The notes under the pieces: generated by a model
Database searches by the model: none
Told to the model about the DNA's origin: nothing
The model's input: only the letters and a program-made list of their open reading frames with translations
Program-made: the position numbers and the translations under genes
In this document: piece after piece, positions 1 to 8,828 of the stretch
Layout: each line of letters starts with the position of its first letter
Position numbering within the stretch: the stretch's first letter is position 1
Source of the DNA: Locusta migratoria
Taxonomy: Eukaryota > Arthropoda > Insecta > Orthoptera > Acrididae
Reading direction: 5' to 3'
DNA length: 64,000 nucleotides
NCBI GenBank assembly: GCA_026315105.1
Contig: CM048750.1
Location: 168,916,549-168,980,548, forward strand

Positions 1-102
1 GTAAGTGATATTTGCGTACTTGGTTGGAATTTAAAAGACACATGTTGGGGTATTTTTCAAAATTCAACTATTACGGGGTGTCGTAGGGGATTACAAGTAG
101 TA

Positions 103-344
103 AAATGAAATGTTCAAATATTTGTAAATCTTAAGAGACTTAACTACGGGGTCATCAGTCCCTGAGGCTTACAAAGTAATCAAACTATCTTAGACGAACT
201 TATGCTAATTAAACTAACTTAGACTAACTTATGCTAACGACAACACAAATACCAATGTCCGAGGGACCATTCGAACCCCCGACGGCGAACAGCAGCGCCC
301 ACCGCAGCATGGCGCATCAATACGCACGGCCATTCTGCCGCGGC
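103..344 (-). mobile_element. SINE, family A-like tail, diverged head
   Basis: A tRNA-derived SINE lies on the minus strand. The tail (gacttaactacggggtcatc, then cagtccct) matches the family A tail seen many times in this window, but the head is diverged. Its B-box region is mutated (attcgaaccccc). The element is flanked by an 11-bp direct repeat, tacaagtagta, at 92-102 and 345-355, read as the target-site duplication (TSD). Confidence 0.8.
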
Positions 345-483
345 TACAAGTAGTATCACAACACTTCATTATGATAGTACTTAAGCTATATCTATGAAAA
401 TTTATATTAAGAGGGAGAAACAACTTGTGCAGACCAACCAGCCTACGCATGCGAAGCGGTGGGCGGTAAGCTAGTATATAATA

Positions 484-775
484 TGGTGATATGGTGTAGG
501 GGTCAGAGCAACTGCCTACCAAGCAGGAGACCCGGGTTCGAATCACGAGCGCGGTTGCTCGCCGTCGGAGGTTCAAGTCCTCCCTGGGGTACGGGTGTGA
601 GTGTGTGTTGTCCTTAGGTTAGTTTACCTTAGTTTAAGTAATTTGTAAGCTACGGACTGATGACCACGCAGTTTGGTCCGATAGATTTACAAACATTTTT
701 TCGAATCACGACTGGGTACACATTTTTCAACTTTACCCATTCGCAGTTAATGCCACACATTCCTTGAATACGAAT
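484..775 (+). mobile_element. SINE family C (tRNA-headed), split by SINE B
   Basis: A second tRNA-headed repeat begins with ggtgtaggggtcagagcaac and carries the B-box-like gggttcgaatc. It continues after an inserted SINE at ctgggtacacatttttcaac, followed by cccattcgcagtt. The same family occurs at 48.5-49.4 kb. The split at the B box is explained by the SINE at 549-700. Confidence 0.75.
549..700 (+). mobile_element. SINE family B, 5'-truncated, inside SINE C
   Basis: The SINE B body (gcggttgctcgccgtcgg, gtccttaggttagtttacct) and tail (cggactgatgacc, ggtccgatag) are present, but the first part of the tRNA head is missing. The flanking direct repeat tcgaatcacga at 538-548 and 701-711 is an 11-bp TSD made from the SINE C B-box. 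This fixes the order of insertion: C is older and B younger. Confidence 0.88.
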
Positions 776-1058
776 AAAACTTTATACAGGGTGTTACAAA
801 AAGGTACGGCCAAACTTTCGGGAAACATTCCTCACACACAAAGAAAGAAAATATGTTATGTGGACATGTATGTGGAAACGCTTAATTTCCATATCATAGC
901 TCATTGTATTACTTCTCTTAAATCACATTAATCATGGAATGGAAACACACAGCAACAGAACGTACCAGCGCGACTTCAAACACTTTGTTACAGGAAATGT
1001 TCAACATTTCCTCCGTTAGCGAAGATACATGCATCCACCCTCCGTCGCCTGGAATACC

Positions 1059-1263
1059 AAAAAAAAATGTTTCAAATGTTTGTATAGTTTATGGGACTTA
1101 ACTACGGGGTCATCAGTCCCTAAACTTACAAACTACTTATGAACTACTTACGAACTAGGACGGCACAAATATCCATGCCCGAGGGGGGATTCGAACCCCC
1201 GACCGTAGTGGCCGTGCAGACCGTGACTGGAGCGCCTCAGTCCCCTCGGCCACCGCGGCCGGC
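1059..1263 (-). mobile_element. SINE family A, full length
   Basis: Read on the minus strand it has a GGCCGCGGTGGCCGAGGGG head (A box), GGTTCGAATCC (perfect B box) and the GGGACT...AGTCCC tail. The 11-bp TSD cctggaatacc occurs at 1048-1058 and 1264-1274, inside the mariner-like element. It is therefore younger than that element. Confidence 0.93.
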
Positions 1264-2630
1264 CCTGGAATACCTGTTGCGCTGATGCAGCGCTGGAGAA
1301 TGGTGTATTGTATCACAGCCGTCCACAATACGAGCAAGAAGAGTCTCTACAATTCGTACCGGGGTTGTGTAGACAAGAACTTTCAAATGCCCCCATAAAT
1401 GAAAGTCAAGAGGCTTGAGGTCAGGAGAGCGTGGAGGCCATGGAATTGGTGCGTCTCTACCAATCCATCGGTCACCGAATCTGTTGTTGAGAAGCGTACG
1501 AACACGTCGACTGAAATGTGCAGGAGCTCCATCGTGCATGAACCACATGTTGTGTCGTACTTGTAAAGGCACATGTTCTAGCAGCAGAGGTAGAGTATCC
1601 CGTATGAAATCATGATAACATGCTCCAGTCAGCATAGATGGGCCCAATCAAGTTGTTCTTGTTGTTGTTGTTGGATTTTTGAAGGGACTAAACAGCAACG
1701 GTTATCAGTCCCTTGTTCTGGTCTGAGAGATAAAACACTGTGTTAAGCGTTCCTAAGGAAGTGCGTTAACAAGTCAAAGAGTAAAAATCACTGGCAAATA
1801 TGAGGAAAGGATACAAGTAAAAACGAAGAAGAAAACACACCACCATTAAAGCACATGATAAAAAACCAGCTGCGCGAATAAAATCTAAAACACGTTCAAC
1901 CATAACAGCATCGTCTCCTAGCATAAAAGAAAGCGCGTCTGGCAGATTAAAAGATTGTCGCAAGGCAACTAAAAGTGTCCAGTCCACCAGAATGTGGACC
2001 ACTGTCAAGGGGGCGCCACAGTCACACTGTGGTGCGTCCTCCCGCCCAAGAAGGTGACCATGCGTCAGCCTTGTGTGGCCGATTCGTAGGCGACAGAGAA
2101 GAACCGATTCCCTACTAGACGACCGCAGTGAGGACTTCCATGCGACCGTAGATAGCTTCACCGCACGAAGCTTGTTGGGTTGAGCAGAGTTAGCCCACTC
2201 GGAATCCCAAAGGCCACGGATCTTCCGATGGATCTCCAGTCGGAGATCGCTCTCCGGAAGGCCAATAGCCAATGGGCTGGAGGAAGTAGCCTGCTTAGCC
2301 AGCTGATCCACACGTTCGTTTCCAGGAATGCCGATGTGGCCTGGGGTCCAAACAAAGACCACAAAGCGACCAGACCGAACAAGCCTGGAAACAGACTCCT
2401 GAATGGATCGCACCATAGGGTGTTTTGGGAAACACGTGGCGAGAGCTTGCAAGCCATCAAGTCATCACCAACAATTCCTACCCAAACGTTCACAGAAAAT
2501 CTGTGTTGATGATGTAATTGCACAATTGCGTGCGGATTCTCGTCAGCCGACGCATGTTGATTATGAAGATTTACAATTTGATCACGTTGGAATGAAATTT
2601 ACATTTAAAGAGAAATACTAAAATAATCTC
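1264..2630 (-). pseudogene. mariner/Tc1-superfamily transposase relic (DDE type), split by a LINE
   Basis: On the minus strand, the region 2467-2600 encodes a piece with the motif ADENPHA and, further on, HRFSVNVWVGIVGDDL. After a LINE insertion the frame resumes at 1645 with LTGACYHDF, MWFMHDGAPAHF (second catalytic D in HDGAPAHF), WPPRSPDLKPLDF and LWGHLKVLVY. These are typical of arthropod transposases of this superfamily. The N-terminal half, including the DNA-binding helix-turn-helix region, is missing next to the right inverted end, so the copy is internally deleted as well as interrupted. It cannot make an active enzyme. The sequence aatcaag/atcaag on both sides of the LINE looks like a 6-7 bp TSD. 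Confidence 0.85.
1650..2460 (-). mobile_element. 5'-truncated LINE 3' end with RNase H domain
   Basis: The minus strand encodes the C-terminal part of a non-LTR retrotransposon ORF2. It shows the RNase H end motif WTPGHIGIPGNERVDQLAKQ, then RLRIGHTRLTHGHLL and a Cys-rich CDCGAPLTVVHIL stretch, as in I/Jockey-type LINEs that carry RNase H. Downstream on that strand (1720 to 1660) is a tail with the hairpin GGGACT...AGTCCC followed by an AAC-rich 3' end. It is inserted in the mariner-like transposase gene with a short atcaag duplication. The tail hairpin matches that of the SINE families here. Confidence 0.85.
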
Positions 2631-2758
2631 TAACATGTAAATTAAGCGTTTCTGGACACATGACCACATAACAAATTTTCTTTCTTTGTGTGTGAGGAAT
2701 GTTTCCTGAAAGTTTGGCCGTACCTTTTTTTAACACCCTGTATAAGTTTTGCCTGATT

Positions 2759-3835
2759 TGATTAACCCTTCTATGCATGACCTATATTTTTTGCACATTT
2801 ACATACCCTGGGTCCATTGGACCCGTTACGTCTAATATGAGAATTTAAATGAAAATAAGTGTTTTGTGGATATTATCATGCATGAATATTTTTATTTGAA
2901 GGTTTCTGAGTATAATATAAGAAAGCTGTTGCTATTTAACCCTGAATAATTTTTTAAATAGATTATATTATGAAAACTGATACAGACACCACCAATATTA
3001 TTTTTCACAGTGTTCAAATATGTGACTGCCACTGACAAAGCATAAATCATTTCACATAAAACATCACATCAGTTTGTTGGTTCTGGTATAAATTTCACCA
3101 CATTCTGAGCAGGCGTTTTATTTTGCACTGGGGGCCTTTCACTCCATAGCATACCATTTGGAGCAATATAAACGTTAGCACTTTCACTGCTTATTTGTCC
3201 TGAGATATTATTGTCTAGATCATCATCTTCACCACCACCACGAAGTAGTTATTCATCCAAAGAGACGTATCGCACTGCCTGAGGAACAGCTTCATGGTTT
3301 TCATCTGAAGCAGAACTTATATCCGAAAGGAAATGGTCATCTTCTACTGATTCAAAATTTGGGCTTGAAAAACGAGTGCTACCCTATATCCTGCTCCTTT
3401 TCTTAGATGCAGATCCTGACATTGTCTGAAAAATTATAATATGAATAAATAACATCAGTTCTCTTTTCTATGGAGTGTAGAAATATAGCGTCTTTTTATG
3501 TTATTTTTTAGTGTTACCAATAACCCTTACCTTTCTTCCGAATGAGTATTGAATGTCAAACAGTACTGCTGTGTAGCAAACTCCTACAGTCTTTCTGTAC
3601 AGCGTCACACACGAATAACCACCCACTGCGATATTGTGCTTCTTGCACAACACAGAAGTATGCTTGTCTGACAGTTGAACGTGCCAAATTATAACAATAC
3701 GTTTCCTGCGATCACAAGAATTCATATGTGTGGTAGTAACGTATTCTTGGTACTCCAACAAAATGTAATTGATTACAACCCAATCTAATTTAACGGCACT
3801 TTAACGTAAACCACAGGGTCCATCGGACACTTAAA
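2759..3835 (-). mobile_element. piggyBac-like element relic
   Basis: The left edge is TTAA followed by cccttctatgcatgacc, the arrangement expected for piggyBac (TTAA target, CCY ends). Close to each end is a near-palindrome, gggtccattggaccc at about 2808 and agggtccatcggac at about 3817. A coding relic resembling the piggyBac N-terminus lies inside (3069-3423). I could not place the right terminus precisely, so the right boundary is approximate. Confidence 0.55.
3069..3423 (-). pseudogene. piggyBac-type transposase N-terminus, stop-broken
   Basis: Reading from the ATG at 3423 on the minus strand, one frame stays interpretable for about 118 codons with two internal stops (codon 13 and about codon 65). 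Features are an early basic patch, an acidic Glu/Asp-rich stretch (FESVEDDHFLSDISS and GGGEDDDLDN), and then IAPNGMLWSERPP. That last motif resembles the SxDG..W...PP segment found just before the catalytic domain of piggyBac transposases. The reading ends at KFIPEPTN and the whole catalytic domain is absent, so this is an internally deleted, dead copy. The identification rests on motif order and the TTAA context, not on a database match. Confidence 0.55.
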
Positions 3836-3995
3836 CTAATGACAATTCTAGTAGTAACAATATTACTGAATATTGCCAGAGAGCATACCTGAACGGTTGG
3901 GACTCAATTTCAAGTGTAAGTAACAAGATTTTAAATCCATGTATCTTCTTACACTTTTTAATATATGCTATGAAACCTATTACTGCAAATTTGCA

Positions 3996-4193
3996 AAATG
4001 TTCAAATGTTTGTAGAACTTATAGGACTTAACTACGGGGTTATCAGTCCCTAAACATACAAACTACTTACGAAGTAGCTAACACTAATGACGGCAAAAAT
4101 ATCCATGCCCGAGGGGGGATTCGAACCCCCGACCGTAGTGGCCGTGCAGACCGTGACTGGAGCGCCTCAGTCCCCTCGGCCACCGCGACCGGC
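3996..4193 (-). mobile_element. SINE family A, full length
   Basis: Complete family A copy on the minus strand: tail, GGTTCGAATCC B box and GGTGGCCGAGGGG A box. No convincing TSD is visible. Its outer side joins a truncated mariner copy directly, so one flank may have been lost by deletion. Confidence 0.88.
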
Positions 4194-4373
4194 TGAGCGT
4201 AGGTGGAAGAACATGAGGCAATTCCTGCGCAAACGTTAACAGAAAATCTGTGTTAACGACGTGAGTGCACAATCGCGCGCGGATTCTCGTCAGCCCATAC
4301 CCGTTGATTGTGAAGATTTACAATTTGATCACGTTGGAATGAAATTTACATTTAATGAAAAATACAAAAATTG

Positions 4374-4709
4374 TGGTGTCGCACAAGTATGAAGTGAGCG
4401 CCACGTAATTTCCCCGCGCGCCGCCATGCACGCACGGCGCGGCGTTCTTACGACGTCAGCCACGAGCGCCCTCTGCATCAACTCCGTTCGTGACTACGAC
4501 TGCTGCATCGGCCACTTGGGAATCAGATAGGCACCAGTTAAGACTTGGCACTAGTTATAATCAATAGGCAGACCTCCATCTAAACTACGTATCAACATTC
4601 TACTAGTCTGCTGCTCTCCAACTTAAGTATTGTACCATTTCTATGAAATATATATATCTTGTTCTAATTTACTCTAGTGTTTCTAGTTTCTGCAGTTCCA
4701 CTGGCTGGT

Positions 4710-4710
<1 letters not shown>
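4374..4710 (+). mobile_element. Gypsy-type LTR fragment ending in poly(A)
   Basis: The piece begins TGTGGTGTCGCACAAG and runs parallel to the longer LTR at 42080-42562 (shared: ccgcgcgccgccatgcacgc, cgagcgccctctgc, taatttactctagtgtttct). It stops early, at actggctggtc, and is followed at once by 44 A residues (4711-4754). Truncation exactly at a poly(A) is unusual for an LTR and suggests a polyadenylated transcript end reinserted by LINE machinery. That reading is an inference. Confidence 0.65.

Positions 4711-4754
<44 letters not shown>
4711..4754 (+). repeat. poly(A) tract, 44 nt
   Basis: Uninterrupted run of A between the LTR fragment and the resumed mariner sequence. Confidence 0.99.
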
Positions 4755-4755
<1 letters not shown>

Positions 4756-5181
4756 AACACTCTAATACGGAAATGAAGCGTTTCCGGACACATGTCCACA
4801 TAACATATTTCCTTTCTTTGTGTGTGAGGAATGTTTCGTGAATGTTTGGCCGTACCTTTTTGTAACATAGAAATATATAAAAAGCCAAGATCGCTGATCA
4901 TCAATTTTTATTGACGACGACCGGTTTCGCTGAACTATGTCATCTGGTCAAATAAAATATTTTACAAGGCCATAATCTTGTAATGTCAGTCAGTTGTTAT
5001 ATAACAATTTACAGTGCATAGGTGCACTATGTCATTATAATAAAACATAATTATCACAGTGACTGACAATAGCAAAGTGACCAAAGTGAGTTTGCTATTG
5101 TCACTCACTGTGATAATTATGTTTTATTATAATGACATAGTGCACCTATGCACTGTAAATTGTTATATAACAACTGATTGA

Positions 5182-5378
5182 AATGTTCAAATGTTTGTTA
5201 AGCTTATGGGACTTAACTACGGGGTCATCAGTCCCTAAACTTACAAACTACTTATGAACTACTTACGAACTAGGACGGCACAAATTTCCATGCCCGAGGG
5301 GGGATTCGAACCCCCGACCGTAGTGGCCGTGCAGACCGTGACTGAAGCGCCTCAGTCTTCTCGGCCACCGCGGCCGAC
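5182..5378 (-). mobile_element. SINE family A in foldback arm
   Basis: Full-length copy with a perfect 13-bp TSD, aacaactgattga, at 5169-5181 and 5379-5391. The opposite foldback arm shows the sequence without the insertion. Confidence 0.95.
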
Positions 5379-5417
5379 AACAACTGATTGACATTACAAG
5401 ATTATGGCCTTGTTAAA

Positions 5418-5478
5418 TATTTTATTTGACCAGATGATGCTGACTTAGTTCAGCGAAACCGGTCGTCGTAAATAAAAA
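5418..5478 (+). ncRNA. hammerhead-ribozyme-like motif (one core change)
   Basis: The order of parts matches a type I hammerhead. Stem I 5' strand is ttttatttgac (5420-5430). The core is CAGATGA at 5431-5437 (consensus CUGANGA, so U4 is A). Stem II is gctga/tcagc (5439-5443 with 5450-5454, loop cttagt). GAA is at 5455-5457, stem III is ACCGGT (5458-5463, palindromic), and the cleavage-site base C is at 5464. Stem I 3' strand is gtcgtaaataaaa. Stem I pairs GAC with GTC and TTTTATTT with AAATAAAA around a 2-nt bulge. The U4 change would be expected to abolish or greatly lower activity. Assignment is by structure only. Confidence 0.5.
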
Positions 5479-5589
5479 TTGATGATCAGCGATCTAGGCT
5501 TTTTATATCTTTCTACATTATCATAATTGGATCGCCTCCTGGAACGTAAACCAAATTTTTGTACCACCCTGTATAAGTGACAAGTGGTG

Positions 5590-6120
5590 CCTGATTTGCT
5601 TAAGGCTGACCGCATCAGCTTTCGGAGTGAGCGCCGTGTCGGTCGGGTGGTCGTCCCGCCGGCAAGGTAAACGGCGCGGCGGCACTTGCCGCCTGCAAAC
5701 AGCGCGATACGTCGCCGGCGGCTTTTTCCTCCGTCAAATTGAGCGAAATGGATCCCCTCCCCCTCCCGCCCTTCCCCTGGCGCGCTCCCGGCGAGAGCGC
5801 CTTTGTCTGCGGGCGCTATCGCTGTCTGCGCTTGTTAGGAGACTCTAATAGAGCGGCCGCTCTGGCTCTGGCTCTGCCGCGCCTCTGCCGCCTCCCTCGC
5901 AGATATCGATTGCGCAGGCTGGCCCTACCCGGCCTCTCGCAATTTCTGCTGCCGCGTGGCGTGGCAGTCCTCCCCACGACGCCGCCGGCCGCACTTATTG
6001 CCCCGCCTTGTCATACACCACACTCTGGTGGCCAGAGGCAGACCAGTGGGGCGCCGGCACGCCAGATCACTTGTCAATCTGCGGTCTGGCGGTGAAAGTT
6101 CGTATACCACTTCATGTACA
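5590..6120. other. GC- and CpG-rich segment, no gene assigned
   Basis: This stretch is much richer in G+C and CpG than its surroundings (gcggcggcacttgccgcc, ccgccggccgc). Frames are open on both strands, as expected from composition alone (for example a 118-codon frame at 5739-6095), and none gives a recognisable protein. It could be a host promoter or first-exon CpG island, or part of an unrecognised repeat. Confidence 0.4.
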
Positions 6121-6221
6121 ACGTTTTATACTGCACAGGGCCCGCAGTGTGGCAAAGGTCAACAAGTGACAGAATATGAAAATTCATCGTGAAGATGGGG
6201 CAGGATCAGCAACTGTACATG

Positions 6222-6748
6222 TAATGAAAACCACTTATCTTTCTTTTTTCGCCGGCCGCGGAGGCCGAGGGGACTGAGGCGCTCCAGTCACGGTCTGCAC
6301 GGTCGGGGGTTCGAATCCCCCCTCGGACATGGATATTTGTATCGTCCTTAGGATTAGTTAGTTCATAAGTAACTTGTAAGTTTAGGGACTGATGACCCCG
6401 TAGTTAAGTCCCATAAGATATACAAACATTTGAACATTTTTTTTTCTTTTTTTCGTCGCAGTTGCACTATTTAGAAGTTGGTAACTAGTTTCTGACTTGT
6501 TCGTCCATAGTACACTTTGGATCCCCCTGAACGCAATATTTATTTAACCTATTTCAAATTTCAATGTAATCATCTTTTAACAGTGCACAACTTACAGATT
6601 TTATCAGTCATTTGCTTCATGCAGTGTATTGTTACGATTGGAATAAGGCCTATGGTTTGAAAATGGTCGAACAAGTCCGAAACTATTTACCAACTTCTAA
6701 ATAGTGCAACTGTGACGAAAAAAGAAAAATAGATGGTTATCAAGTGAC
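6222..6748. mobile_element. foldback element, SINE in left arm
   Basis: The inverted arms share tgcactatttagaagttggt in the left arm (about 6463) and its complement in the right arm (about 6690). Similarity also covers ttcttttttcg and a segment ending in cttgttcg. The spacer is about 150 bp. The left arm is split by a SINE A. The minus strand of the left arm has GAA followed by the palindrome ACTAGT (6484-6489), as in the other hammerhead-like foldbacks, but an upstream CUGANGA is not kept. Confidence 0.75.
6252..6443 (+). mobile_element. SINE family A, with small head deletion
   Basis: Full-length copy lacking the ccactac block between the anticodon-arm region and the B box. The TSD is ttctttt(t)ttcg at 6241-6251 and 6444-6455, inside the left foldback arm. 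Confidence 0.9.
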
Positions 6749-6759
6749 AGAATAATAAT

Positions 6760-7594
6760 AATTAACCGAAACGCTGCTATTTAAGGGGCCGCCTAGAAGC
6801 ACGTGAAAGGCACGACAGGACATTTTAATTTCCACTGTCTATACTTTTACAAATAAATTCATAAAACTTTGTCAGCATGACCGAGAAGGAGTCAGGATTC
6901 AAGCTCATAGCAGTGGGAGTTCTAAAGCATAACAAAATAATTTTTATTTACATGTGAAATTGGCTGCAGTTGCTTTTCTTTGTAAGTAACAGACACTCTA
7001 CGACGACTTTTACGGAGCATACACAGAGTATACAAACCATACCACAGATAAAGATAAAAATAACAGTTTAGTTCGCAAAATTTTACAATTTATTACTACA
7101 GGTAACCAATGAGGAACGTTATACAGTAAAAGATTAGGCAAAAATGTATATGTATATTTAAATAATCCATAAAGGGGAAAATGCATTTTGTTAACTGTAA
7201 AATATAGTTGCCGTGTCTATAATAAAGAATAATTGAAGCATTAGACAATAAAAAGAAGTTGTCTGTCTAGGAAATATCTGCCAACTATTGGTAGTTGATA
7301 ATAATAACTTTCAAATAGAAGACAGAGTGTGAGTCAAACATAACATACAGCGATGCCGATGGTTGCCGTGGATACCGCGTCGTGAAAACATCGATAAGGA
7401 GTCATGTCAGTGATGAATCAGACGATGTGCCAAAGATGTAGCTGCCAGGAAACAGGCCGCGATAGCAGAAGCGACCGGTGTTAGCACGTACAGCAGCAAA
7501 GCAGACGTCGCCCCAGGTTATAACTTTTTGGAAGCCAATAAATATTTTTTTTTCAAGTAAGGAAATCATGTTTTCCAAACTGATTAGCATTCCA
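6760..7594. other. unassigned AT-rich sequence
   Basis: No repeat family, RNA gene or convincing reading frame was recognised here. Confidence 0.5.
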
Positions 7595-7757
7595 CAGGTG
7601 TATGAAACTCTGAAATTTATGTAATTTATGAAAAAAATGAATGAGCTGTTACATTTTAAATTTTATTTTTAGAAAAAATGAAATTCTATAGTTAACAAAC
7701 TTAATTTTTACCGCATTTTTCAATATATTTCGAAAATTCTAGAGTTTCATACACCTG
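7595..7757. mobile_element. short MITE with 17-bp inverted ends
   Basis: It begins caggtgtatgaaactct and ends with the exact complement agagtttcatacacctg. The 163-bp body is AT-rich with no coding potential. Length and end structure fit a non-autonomous DNA transposon; the superfamily is not certain. Confidence 0.75.
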
Positions 7758-7769
7758 TAAGTATGTTTT

Positions 7770-8345
7770 GTGTGTTCGGGAAATGCCAGCCGACTATATT
7801 ATAACCCCATACTGCTTCAACAAGCCTTTCAATATAACAATTGGAAGCAGGGAGCAGTGGGAGAAAATAGGAAAATAGTTCGACACCGTACGGGGGATAT
7901 TGTCTGGTTCACTGACGGGTCAAAATCAGACCAAGGTATTGGGGCTGGGGTATATGGGGTGCAGCCAAGACTGGAGGGCGTCATCTCTCTAGGAAAACTG
8001 GCCTCAGTATTCCAGGCGGAAATCACTGCCATCAGGGCGTGTGTGGAGGAGAATTTGGGTAGGTGCTACAAAGATTGTAGCATCTATATCTATTCAGACA
8101 GCCAGGCAGCCCTGAGATCACTGGCAGCTCCTGCAACAAGGTCTAAAATTGTTGCAGAATGTCACAGGGTTCTAGTGGAGGGGAAAGCAATAGAGTAAAC
8201 CTATTGTGGGTCCCTGGCCACTCGGGGATCAGTGGCAACGAACATGCCGACAGATTAGCCAGGATGGGGGCATAGACTCCATTATTGGACCGGAACCTGT
8301 CCTGACAATCACCAAGGCAATGATCAAATTGGAGCTACGTAAATG
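7770..8345 (+). pseudogene. LINE ORF2 RNase H domain relic
   Basis: The plus strand encodes WFTDGSKSDQGIGAGVY (first catalytic Asp of RNase H), then VFQAEITAIRAC (catalytic Glu) and YIYSDSQAALRSL (second Asp). After a frame change near 8195 it gives LLWVPGHSGISGNEHADRLA (last conserved His/Asp region). This is the order of RNase H as found at the C-terminus of I/Jockey-type LINE ORF2. The flanking reverse transcriptase and zinc-finger parts are missing, so it is a short dead fragment. It is in the opposite orientation to the related fragment at 1650-2460. Confidence 0.85.
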
Positions 8346-8828
8346 GCTCATCTCCAATGTATCATCTCCAAGTTGTACATTTTCAGCATCATCGTTAACG
8401 ACTCGTCGTAATTTTTTTTCATTCATTGACGTAACTTATTCTTTTTCGGCATTACAGATGTAGAACTGGGCGTGCTCAATTCTCAGTCACATTTTTTTGG
8501 ATGCTGCATGTAAATCAACATAGCACTAACTTCACTAAACCTTTTTTTCACTTGTGGACGTAGTGCCTCGTATTCATTATACTTGCTTACAACTATGTCT
8601 TGCTTCTCCAGCATCTCTAAGACAAATAGAAATGTTGAAGTGAATTTAAGGCTGCAAATTTCAAATAATTTGCGCTTTTTTATGCTCGCGGATCCGCTTG
8701 TGAATCCTCATGCTGTTGCGGGACCCCACAGCTCCTAAAATTAAGCTGGATCCCGCTGGACGGCGGGATCGCACTGTGCTGGATTGCAATCCATTGTCTA
8801 GAAGGCCTGACATACATAAGACACCTAA
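8346..8828. other. unassigned sequence
   Basis: Nothing recognised between the LINE relic and the long inverted-repeat element. Confidence 0.5.

Larger units (their letters stand above)
786..2740 (-). mobile_element. mariner-like DNA transposon with ~100 bp inverted ends
   Basis: The ends are inverted repeats. The left begins cagggtgttacaaaaaggta at 786 and the right ends tacc...aacaccctg at 2740. Similarity runs inward for about 100 bp, through cattcctcacacacaaagaa on the left. TA dinucleotides flank both ends, as expected for the Tc1/mariner superfamily. Inside are a broken transposase gene on the minus strand, a SINE A (1059-1263) and a LINE fragment (about 1650-2460). A second decayed copy lies at 4.2-5.6 kb. 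Confidence 0.82.
4867..5558. mobile_element. foldback element with hammerhead-like arms
   Basis: Left arm 4867-5076 and right arm 5091-5181 plus 5392-5518 are inverted copies around a 14-nt loop (5077-5090). Shared stretches include gcataggtgcactatgtcat and its complement. A SINE A interrupts the right arm. About 40 bases at the right end are unpaired. The insertion lies within the mariner end: ttttgtaac on the left and ttttgtacc on the right read as an approximate TSD. Both arms carry the segment cgaaaccggtcgtc and its upstream partner, discussed as hammerhead-like. Confidence 0.85.
4222..5580 (-). mobile_element. second mariner-like copy, dismembered
   Basis: Segments 4222-4373, 4757-4866 and about 5559-5576 match, in order, the right part of the element at 786-2740. 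They cover the transposase piece around caaacgttaacagaaaatct, the inner end ccgtacctttttgtaac, and the outer tip accaccctgtataag. The gaps are filled by an LTR fragment plus poly(A) (4374-4754) and a foldback element (4867-5558). The 14 bases beyond the tip (tgcctgatttg.ttaa) also resemble the flank of copy 1. Confidence 0.75.

Noticed and set aside
1059..1263. CTGATGA in SINE tails as a hammerhead core
   Set aside because: The SINE A/B tails contain ctgatga, but no stem II followed by GAA, and no stem III, occurs downstream. The hairpin GGGACT...AGTCCC encloses the motif instead.
3501..3761. 86-codon frame on the minus strand
   Set aside because: It lies upstream of the piggyBac relic's ATG, shows no domain, and is probably the element's 5' untranslated sequence.
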